DNA of 64,000 nt, from the NCBI GenBank assembly GCA_030068145.1, contig JAPJBO010000919.1, positions 26,154-90,153 of the forward strand, given 5' to 3'. The position numbers were made by a program, and so were the translations under genes. The notes under the pieces are model-generated. The model was given only the letters and a program-made list of their open reading frames with translations. It was not told the origin of the DNA and searched no databases. Source of the stretch: Diplonema papillatum. Its lineage: Eukaryota; Euglenozoa; Diplonemea; Diplonemida; Diplonemidae. Below are positions 40,898 to 51,300 of this stretch, in pieces (the stretch's first letter is position 1; each line of letters opens with the position of its first letter).

Positions 40898-43800
40898 GAC
40901 TTTGGAACAGGAGGGGGGGGTGCGAGAAAGATTAGAACCTAGCGTGCGTAGTTTTGTGTTTCCGATGATCCCGTATGGGCGTTCAGCTTGGTGTCTTTCG
41001 ACGTTTTTGTTTTATTATTATACTTGTTCGTTGTCGGCAACAACATTATCATCTACGTTTAGGGAGTCCTTGTCGTGCCTCAGTGTTCTCAGTTTTATTT
41101 GTTTACCATGGGTTTCTGGACTTTAGATGTCATCAGGCCTTGCGCTCCGCACGCGGAACGTGCAGTACTCCGATGGAATATGTAGTTTATTTAAGCCAGT
41201 CCGTGTCCTCCTGATAGACCACTTTTCTTTTTTCTTTTGGATCGTCAGAACTTGGAATGCGCACACCTCGACGGGTTTGCTTCCTGCCACGTACGACGTC
41301 TACACAGACAATTGACCGCTCTTCTTAACGAGACCGCGGAAAGACACAGGAACTGGAGAGCCACACAGCCAAAGAAAAGAGAGAGAGAGAGAGAGAGACG
41401 AGTTAGAGTGCAGGGACCATCTCTCCGAGGAGTATCCGGTCGCCCCACTACTATCCCGTACTACTACGGCGGGCGCAAGTCGTTGCGCCGTGGGCGCGGA
41501 GCGAGCCGTGGCCCTGTCAAAGATGATTGTTGCACCGATGGTGGCGCAGCCGGGGGCGTTCTGACTGGCGGACGAGACCGCCTGGCAGGCGTGTGTTGAC
41601 ACGTTGTTTCGCGGGCTCTCCTCCTTTTGGCAATAGCCCGCCCTATGGCGGCGGCTAGCATCTTTACAGAGAATCTCAACTCCCACTGAACATAGGGTAC
41701 GTCGTGCGGATATTCAGGCACGGCATCGTTCCAGCTGTTACGGGCGCAAATTGTTTCCAGCTTGCCCAACATCCACTCGGTCTTCCGTCCAGCCGCAAAG
41801 CGTGGGCGGTGGGTACAACCCGGCATAGCCGGCGCACCAAAACAGCGGAGGGAACAGACCCCCTGCCGCCACTTCCCAGGGAAGGAGGCGACTCCTGAGT
41901 CGGCGCAGCACAGGTCGTTGATAGCTCGCATAAGGTACCCAATTTGCAGCCCCTTCTCGGCGAAGGTTCTCCCTGGGAGCTTCGAACGCGTAAATGCCTC
42001 AAAATCAAGCGCGAGTTCCACGCCTGTCGTCGGGAGAGGGTTGGAGCTGACCCACGATAGACTCCGCAGCCAGAAGACCAACGTCGCTGCGAAGCGGGTT
42101 CCGATGTTGGTCGTAAGCAACTTACGACTGTCCGTTGCTAAGTGTACGTCGTATTTCGTCGACGCACCTGAGGCGAGTTCCCAAGGGCGTGTTGCCGCAA
42201 GGCTCCGCTGCGCCTGCGCCATCTCGATTGAGATCGTACCGATCAGCCTCTGGATCTTCTCCAGGAGGTCAGGAGGGGTCCCGTAGGGGGGTATCCCTCT
42301 AATGCACAAGCACTGGGGCATGTCCCGGACCATCGCCTCAGCAATGCAAAACCGGGATCGCAGCTCGTTCCATCTACAACCTGGGCCCGGACATTGCCAG
42401 TAGTAATGCCACAGGGTCCCCGTCGCACCGCTGTCGCAGAACTCGCAGTCGCCGCTCCCCGAACCCCACTTCCTGCGGCACCATTCCCGTGAGTACACCG
42501 CTCCCCCAATACATCGACTGATCGCGGAACTCAATTTGTGGTCCGTCGCGCGGTTCAGCCAAAGCCGATTCATGGCACGTACGTCCACCCCTCCTTCGAT
42601 TCCGTCAAATCCTTGTCTCTGTGTGGTCAAGTAACGCCACGCGCGCAGACGCAGGCCCTCACGAAAGAGGTGTGGGGCTTCTTTACCGAGTAGCGACACG
42701 GGAGTCCCGTCGAAAGACAGGGACTGGAAGCTGTGCTGCGTGGCCCGTAGGAATCTTATCTCCCGCAGAAGATTAGCCATAAGACCTACGGGACCCTTGA
42801 TAGACGAGTCGGCTCCCACGCGAAGGAGAGCGTCCATCCTCACCCGAAACCTCTCTTTCCCGTATTGTTTCACGAACGTGCGGAATAAGCTGAAACCTGA
42901 GGCGCATGCCGGATCACACAGGTGTGCTTTTGCAACCAGGGAGAGAACCGCAAGAGGGCTCTTCGCCCGGTTAGATCGAGGGATCACGCAAGCGGAGAGT
43001 GCCGTTCGGAGCGTTGAGCTGTTGACGAAGCCACCTGTTGTATTCGTGCAGTAGGCCGCCCCGTAATACGCGGAGGCTGCGATCGTCTGCATTATGCGGA
43101 ACTTCGTACGATGCATGAGCGGCGCCGCCTCAAGTCTGGCCGCGGCCTCGACCGTGGCGTTGGCCCTGCGGTTGTCAACGGGTCCCTCTGTGCCCAGGGG
43201 GACACCCAAAACCTTCACTATTTTGCTCGATCGAATTATTTTGCGACCGATCACGAGGCGAGGAGGCTCTGGGGACGTCGAGAAGGAGACCGACTTGTCC
43301 TCGTTGAGGGCAAAGCCTGTCAGGCTGTCGAACACCTCTGTGGTTCGAATTCCCTCTTGGAGTAGCCTCGCAAGTTGCGACAGCAGGTACAGATCGTCGG
43401 CGAACGACTTTGGACTCACCCGAGCTCGGCTGACCAAGGCCTTCGAGAGAACAGAGAGGAGCGCGTAAAAGACAGACGGGAACAATTGACACTGAGTTTT
43501 AGAGTTATAGTTCGCTTGAGAATCCGGGATTTTAGAGTCTCCGGGTGACCTTCGTCAGGTTCTAGTTCGAGAAGAGAGTGAAGGAGTGAGCAACACAGAG
43601 ACCAGGAACTGAGACTTTGGAACAGGAAGGGGGAGGGATGCGAGAAAAACAGAGCCAAGCGTGCGCAGTTTTTTTTCTTCTTTTTTTTTCCCGACGACGT
43701 TTTTATTTTGTGTCTTTGTGCATTATTATTTTACTTGACTTTGGAACAGGAGGGGGTGCGAGAAAGATTAGAACCTAGCGTGCGTAGTTTTGTGTTTCCG

Positions 43801-45383
43801 ATGATCCCGTATGGGCGTTCAGCTTGGTGTCTTTCGACGTTTTTGTTTTATTATTATACTTGTTCGTTGTCGGCAACAACATTATCATCTACGTTTAGGG
43901 AGTCCTTGTCGTGCCTCAGTGTTCTCAGTTTTATTTGTTTACCATGGGTTTCTGGACTTTAGATGTCATCAGGCCTTGCGCTCCGCACGCGGAACGTGCA
44001 GTACTCCGATGGAATATGTAGTTTATTTAAGCCAGTCCGTGTCCTCCTGATAGACCACTTTTCTTTTTCTTTTGGATCGTCAGAACTTGGAATGCGCACA
44101 CCTCGACGGGTTTGCTTCCTGCCACGTACGACGTCTACACAGACAATTGACCGCTCTTCTTAACGAGACCGCGGAAAGACACAGGAACTGGAGAGCCACA
44201 CAGCCAAAGAAAAGACAGACGGGAACAATTGACACTGAGTTTTAGAGTTATAGTTCGCTTGAGAATCCGGGATTTTAGAGTCTCCGGGTGACCTTCGTCA
44301 GGTTCTAGTTCGAGAAGAGAGTGAAGGAGTGAGCAACACAGAGACCAGGAACTGAGACTTTGGAACAGGAAGGGGGAGGGATGCGAGAAAAACAGAGCCA
44401 AGCGTGCGCAGTTTTTTTTCTTCTTTTTTTTTCCCGACGACGTTTTTATTTTGTGTCTTTGTGCATTATTATTTTACTTGACTTTGGAACAGGAGGGGGT
44501 GCGAGAAAGATTAGAACCTAGCGTGCGTAGTTTTGTGTTTCCGATGATCCCGTATGGGCGTTCAGCTTGGTGTCTTTCGACGTTTTTGTTTTATTATTAT
44601 ACTTGTTCGTTGTCGGCAACAACATTATCATCTACGTTTAGGGAGTCCTTGTCGTGCCTCAGTGTTCTCAGTTTTATTTGTTTACCATGGGTTTCTGGAC
44701 TTTAGATGTCATCAGGCCTTGCGCTCCGCACGCGGAACGTGCAGTACTCCGATGGAATATGTAGTTTATTTAAGCCAGTCCGTGTCCTCCTGATAGACCA
44801 CTTTTCTTTTTCTTTTGGATCGTCAGAACTTGGAATGCGCACACCTCGACGGGTTTGCTTCCTGCCACGTACGACGTCTACACAGACAATTGACCGCTCT
44901 TCTTAACGAGACCGCGGAAAGACACAGGAACTGGAGAGCCACACAGCCAAAGAAAAGACAGACGGGAACAATTGACACTGAGTTTTAGAGTTATAGTTCG
45001 CTTGAGAATCCGGGATTTTAGAGTCTCCGGGTGACCTTCGTCAGGTTCTAGTTCGAAAAGAGAGTGAAGGAGTGAGCAACACAGAGACCAGGAACTGAGA
45101 CTTTGGAACAGGAAGGGGGAGGGGTGCGAGAAAAACAGAGCCAAGCGTGCGCAGTTTTTTTTCTTCTTTTTTTTTCCCGACGACGTTTTTATTTTGTGTC
45201 TTTGTGCATTATTATTTTACTTGTTCGTTGTTGACAACATCATCATCATTTACGTTTAGGTAGTCCTTGTCGTGCCTCAGTGTTCTCAGTTTTCGTTCTT
45301 TACTATGGGTTTCTGGACTTTAAGACGTCATCAGGCCTTGCGCTCCGCACGCGGAACGTGCAAAACTCTGTAGCTTATTTAAC
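40898..45383. repeat. 743-bp tandem repeat, three copies plus a partial
   Basis: Unit 2 spans 43737-44479 and unit 3 spans 44480-45222, differing at only a few bases. Unit 1 (from 40898) is split by a LINE. A more diverged partial (45223-45383) carries the same 3' sequences and runs into the last codons of the GTPase-SecA-vWA gene. On the minus strand each unit has an aataaa word followed by a hairpin (gcacgttccgcgtgcggagc), as in that gene's 3' flank. The array therefore seems to be an amplified copy of the gene's terminator/3' UTR region. Short antisense and sense frames of 60-90 codons recur in each unit; none looks real. Confidence 0.9.
41381..43466 (-). mobile_element. 5'-truncated LINE (reverse transcriptase C-terminal half)
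   Basis: Comparison with the uninterrupted 743-bp units gives the exact insertion: 2086 bp flanked by aaaaga (41375-41380 and 43467-43472). The element frame enters at 43466 and stays open to a stop at 41464, about 667 codons. FADDLYLLS, the reverse transcriptase active-site motif, lies about 25 residues in; then thumb-like sequence, a CCHC knuckle (DCEFC ... LWHYYWQC) and a long C-terminal region. The 5' truncation removes most of the RT and any endonuclease. The 3' end on the minus strand is a (TC)n tract instead of poly(A). An open frame and a clean target site indicate a young insertion. The non-LTR clade was not determined. Confidence 0.85.
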
Positions 45384-48300
45384 GGATATCATCCTCTCCT
45401 CTCCTCCCGCCATCTGCTTCCACAGGGCATCGGCAGGGAAGACGTGACCATATTTCTCGTAATAGGCCTCTACGGCTTCAGTTCCGCCGATGGCTTTGCT
45501 GATACAAACCCCCATTGCTTCTGCTAACTTATTAGCACCCTGTTTTTGATCCTGAATATCCAAGAACGCGTGAGCGCCGCCGGTTTTCGTCGCAATCGTC
45601 TCAAAACAGTTTTTGGTTTCCGGTAGATCTTCGTCCAGACAGCAATAAAAAGCGTGAATCGGAGATTCAATGGAGCTGAGTTCGTCTTCATAATACGTGG
45701 CTGTCCCAATCGTTTTCACCCAGTACTCTTCCTGCGCTCCTGAACGATAAGCTCGTTTTTCCGTAACGGCGTCTCTCGTGTTGGCTTCCCTGTCACCGAT
45801 AAGAAGTCCTCCATGGACGATACCTTCTTTCTGCATTTTGTTGAAGTGCCACAACGCGGCTTCAATAGCTTCTGCACCCAAGCCGCAAGATAATTCTACA
45901 GAATCTAAGTAAGTCTTTATATTATCGACGCTCGTTTCCCACCCTGAGACAGAAAGCAGCTCGTCGACGTCTTCAGCGTTGTAGTTTCTGTATGCAACGA
46001 ACTGCAAGCTAGGCAAGCAGTTGTACATCTCACCAATACCGGAGACACGGTCCAGCGTGCCCTGTATTGTGGACTTCAGAGCGTCAAGAAAAGGTCCCAT
46101 CGAAAGTGTGGCGTCCATCATAATGATGACGCGCGCATGAGCCGTGACCGCTGATGAAAAGCCTCGATTTCTCTCGTTCAGAAATTTGACCACGTCGGCG
46201 GAGTCGGGGGTTTTGATGAGGGTGTGGAGGAAACGCATCCCTTCTTCGTGAACTTCGTGCAGTACTCTTGCCTTCTCCCGGTTTTTTTGGCAATCAAGGT
46301 CGTACAACTCGGACCGGCTTTTGTTGATTGTGGTGAGCCGCTTGTTTTCATCTTTCATCTTTTTAACACAGTTTTCGTCAATGCCAATACCTTCCAGCGC
46401 TTGCTGATTCAGAATCATGGCGAAAGAGCCCTTGTTGCCCTGGCGGTTGGTCCGGCCTGTGATTTGGTTGAAGGCGGCTGGACTGCGCGATACGTACGTC
46501 TGGATTACATGCAAGCCGCCTGCGTCGTTGATAGAGTCACCGTGACACACGAAGTCAGTTCCACGGCTGAAAGCATCCGTAGCAAGGGTGATCTTACCCA
46601 AATGCCCCGCGGCCTTGACACAAGCTGCTATATTGTCATCGTCCATACCTTCCCGCAACTCCTGCACGCCCCTCAGTTGTTTGGACACATTCGATTTGAG
46701 AAAGTCATCAAGGGTGCGGGTTTCGAAGAAAACGATTACGGGCCGTTTCACCTTGTCCTGGCACTGCTTCACAGCATCCACAATGCATGTGTAGTGTTCA
46801 TCCGGCTTGTTGAGCATAACGCCCTCTGCAGTGTCGCCTGCAAAGACCAAGGCATGATTCGTGGGGTAAACCGACGGCACGTAGGTGTACCCCTCGACGT
46901 TGTACTCCTCTTTGAGCACAGCTCGCTCTGTTTCGCTAAGCCACTTCAATGTTCCTGTCAGCCCGACGACCACGTCATATTGCTGCGGTATCTGCGCATA
47001 CGAGAAACATCCGCAGTCGATATTCAGCCCCGTTTTGCCGTTCCGGCTCTCCAGGGTCACCGCGTGGTTGTCATGTTCCTTGAAGTATGCCCACATCGTG
47101 CTGTATCCGTACGATATCTCGAAGTCCACTTTGTGGTCTGCCCTGCGGTATCCAATTTTTTGTCTCTTCTTGCATACTACGTACTTGCCCTCGTGGGAGG
47201 AGAAGTTGACCAAGGCTGCAACCATGTGCTGCACCGCGGCCTCCATAAGCGGGTTCCACTTGGGACCGAGGCACCCCACACACGCAGCGCCTTCTACAGT
47301 TTCCAGAGTGGTTTTCAGGTCCTCGATGGTCAATTTCTTTTTTTTGTGTTGCCTCCAAAGATGCGCTGCCAATGCCGTCACCTCCTCGCGTTGTAACATT
47401 GCGAAGACGCAGTACTCCTCGCTGTAAAAGTCTTCCTGCAGCAGAACATCAACTTCGTCGATGATTGCGAAACGCTTTTTAGACCCGGCTTGTTTGCCAA
47501 GAGTGCCAGAGCTGGCTTCGCCGTTCAGCAGCGACACGACCAGTTGCCGAATGTCGCTGTGCCTGTTGATGAGCTGCTCACATTGATCCTTCAATGTCCC
47601 ATAACGGACATCCTTGGCGACGCCGAATGCCCTGAAAATGTGAGAAAAGTCAGCTTTATCGCGAGCAGACAAGTACGTCGAGTAGCAGATGCAGTCCACG
47701 GAATACCCCAGCAACGCGGCTATTATTGCCACCGCAGCTGTCACTATCGACTTCCCTTGCCCGGTGAGGATCTCCGCGAAGTGGTTCTTGAAGTTTTTTC
47801 CGTCGCTGCCGTCGAGCCCTAAAAGCCTGAATATCGAAAGCACCTGTCCCGCATTCGGCTTCGTTATGCCGCCCCTGTACTCATCAGGCCTTTTGGGATC
47901 CTTCGGTCCAAGGAGTAATTGCACCGAATCTTCGAAGGACAGCGTCCAATATGCGAACACGCAAACAACCATCGTGACAGTGTTGTCGATGGAAAACACG
48001 CCTTCCCCTATTTTTTTTGCTCGCCGCACCAGATCCTCTTTCGTCTTCTCTTCCCGCATGAGCTGAAGGTCCTCGTCGAGCACAACCCAGTACTCTTTTT
48101 CGAACTTACGGTGCAGCTCCAGGAGTTTCTTTGCGTCCAACTTGGTATTGCTAGTGTCTTTGAGCATCATTTTCAACAGCGATTCTGCGTCGACCTGCGT
48201 TCGCACGTTGCGATACCTGACAGCGATATTATCAAATTCCTTGTGTTCTTCGATCATTTGCCGGGCGTACGCCTGTTGATTGGTGGCTTGACAGCTTTGT

Positions 48301-51300
48301 AGCAATTCGCGCAAAGAAGCCAACCGGCCAGGATCCTGCTTTTGCAGTAAGCCGCATATCACGCGTGTCAACAAAGCCTGGACTTCTGACGTGTGCACGG
48401 CCATGGCTTTCAGGTAGAGCAAACGCTCGACGAAGGTCTCTATCGTGATTTTTGTAGAATCAGCAAAGCAGCTGTCAAGCGTGTCGTTCAGGATACGACG
48501 AACATAGTCGAGAAAACTGCGAGCTTTCTGCGGCAGGTTATGGTGCTCCGGGTCGAGGTGCATGTGAGCCAAACCCAGGACCGAGCAGTATACATTCAGA
48601 TTGTCCCAGGTTTCTCTCGACTCGCTTGCCCAGGGGTTGCCGTTGATGATCTCAACAGCTGCGTCGTGTATCTGCTCAAGATTCTTCCCGACGGTACCGC
48701 ACGACTCTTTGAACATAACGGAAACGTCTCCGACATGTGGTTTCAAACGTTCCAACGTCAGCTCTTTTAGCTTCTTCAAACTTCCTGAGACGTCTTTTAT
48801 CAGTGTCGTCCTCTCTGTAAGGCTCGGCAACTTCGGGTGTCCCTTCAACTCCTGGTTCGCAGTGGTCACGGTTTTTGCGAGATTCTCCTTCAAGCTTTCT
48901 ACACACTTTGCATATTCCACGACGTCTGTCGCTCCATGTAGCAACGAGGGCGGAATCAACTCCTTGAGCCTTTGTATGAATGTCTTGCCTTCGTTCTTCT
49001 CTTTGTTGAGAGCTTGCACATAGTTGTCCAGGTCTCGAAGCTCGTCGAGGAAGGGACACAACTCTATGCTCGGTGCGCTGTCGCAGTCTCTGAGGAAACG
49101 TGCCATCGACAGGTGTTCGAGAACCTTTTTTATGGCATCGCAATATGAGTCAGCGACGCGGACCCCACGGGCATCCCCCGAGTTGCGTACCCTGGCTTCC
49201 ACGACGCACGCACCGTGCAGAAACATCCACTTATCCTGCAACAGCCGAAGCGGGAAGGGCTCCAGAAAGAGTTTCAACTCGTTCACAACCGCCGACTCGA
49301 TGAGCGTCCAGAGATCGCCTGCCCTTGTGAGAAGGGAATCGGCGGTGTGAGGGAGCGGCAAGGGCAGCTGGTTCCCGGCCGCTGCTTCGGCAAAACGCTG
49401 CCACTGGTCAAGAATGCTTGCGGCCTCGGTGAGTGCATCGCTCAACATACCGTCCTGGACGAAATTCTTCACCTCGTTCTCCAAGTGTAGGATTGCGTTC
49501 ACCACTACACGGCACTTGTACTGTTTCCGTTCCGTCAGTGCTGCGCTAACCCAAGGTTCTAAATTTCGCTCTTTAAGGAATGTCGCGTTGTTACTTGCCA
49601 TACGTACTTCCACCTCATCACGAGCCTTGTCAATTTCGGGTGAGATACGGATGAACAAGTCTTCGGGAATGATTTTATTCAGCCCCTGCCACCAGTCGAA
49701 ATCCGCTTCGTCGTCGTCTTTCAGTGCCTGCACTTCGGCAGTGACTCCAGTAACGATGCCGTTACAAACCTATGTTCGTGTTTGGTTGCAAGAAGCTCCA
49801 GAAATAGACAGCGCAGACACAGGGACACAGACACAGGGACACAGACACAGGGACACAGACACAGTCGCAGTTTCACTGAGAGCTGATGCACCCTGGCTTC
49901 CACGACGCACGCACCGCGAAGGTCTGCAGCAGAACTTGGCATGCAGGGTGAGGACTGGTTACAGAGAGAGAGGAGCTAAGTTGGCTGAATGGAAAGCGAC
50001 TCTACTGTCCAACAGTCTGATGCCAGCTGCAGACATGGTTTTGCTTCTCGCTTTCATTCAGGCGTTCTCGCTATACGACTACACACTCAACACAGACAGA
50101 GACACACACACAGACTCAGACACAGACAGACCTCTGTATGGAGTTCAGCGTAGTAGCATTCGTCGCGCGGCCCCAGTTCCTTTAATGTGGACAGAAACAG
50201 CATTGGCGGCTTGCTGTAGAAGTCAGCAGCGGAGCGGCGTCCAACCTCTGCAGCTTCTGCCTTGTACGAACGCTTGATCGTCGCCCACTGTTCTTGAATG
50301 GCTTCTGAAAGCTTCTCTTGAAACGACAACCAGTTCTCTGGCATGTCGGCAGCGAGTGCTTCGCATTCGTCTAGCTGGCGAAACCGTTCGGTGCTGTTCA
50401 ATACACCGGCTTTGGTAAACGCGAAAATTGAATCCTCCAAGAGCTTGGTGGAGTCGATGTGAGCAGCCTTCAGTTCAATCTTTGTGTCCTCAGAGACAAA
50501 AGTAATTTCGCGAATGCCCGCAAGGTTGCCAAGCCGTTGGATGCAGTCCTGGATGGTCCTAGTTGTCGGGTTGTCCAGTACTGACGACAAGCTCCTTACT
50601 CTCTCGGCAATCTCTTTTAGGGACCCGAGAAGGGACTCGCCATATTCTTGCCCAAGCATGCGCGCCTCCTCAGAAACCTCGGTACCGTCCGCGCTCAGCC
50701 GCGCGAAAGCATCCGAAAAGGCTTTGAATTGCTGGTGCTGCCTGGCAAATCGCAACTGGGCCATTAAACCATGCTTCAACATCGAAAGGTTGCTGCCGGC
50801 GATTTGCAGCAAATGGCCGAAAGAGGATTGATCGTCGCCAAATGGTCCGAAACGATCCACCGACTTCAAAGCATTCGCAGCCGACAGCAATGTTCCGAGC
50901 ACTTCAGGTTCGGGGTTCTTTTCCGCACGAGAGAGTTCTTCTTTCATCCGTTTGTACACTTGAGCGAAGACTTCTATCCAAGTGCTAACTAGTTCGTCCA
51001 AGCTGCTCAAAAGCGACACGCCTTTCTTCTCTGCAACATTCACAACCTCAAAGTCAGACGGACCTGCCACCTGAAGCTCACTTGCGTATTCCATCATGCT
51101 TGCAACCTCCTTAACATTATCCAAGTACGAGGCCCGGACCTGTGATTCCTGTAGTTCCTTACAGCGTTCGATCAGGAAGTCCGAAGTATCGGCACACACT
51201 GTTCGCAGGTTTTGTGCTGGACTGACCACGCGTTCGTGAGACACCGTGACGAACAAAAACCGCATCGCTCGCCTAAGCTGGGCAGGCTCGAACCTCGCCG

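Noticed and set aside
40896-45144. Repeated 60-90-residue frames in the 743-bp units
   Set aside because: They recur only because the DNA repeats; no homology, no start context, and they overlap on both strands.
46224-47427. Plus-strand frames of 180-390 residues over the SecA-like region
   Set aside because: Antisense shadows of the motor domain; no motif and unnatural composition.
45375-49769. Plastid SecA gene transferred to the nucleus
   Set aside because: The motor is embedded in a much longer protein with a vWA domain and an upstream helical region, and motifs differ from plastid SecA (for example LTGQGKS and FSRGTDF); no transit peptide is seen.
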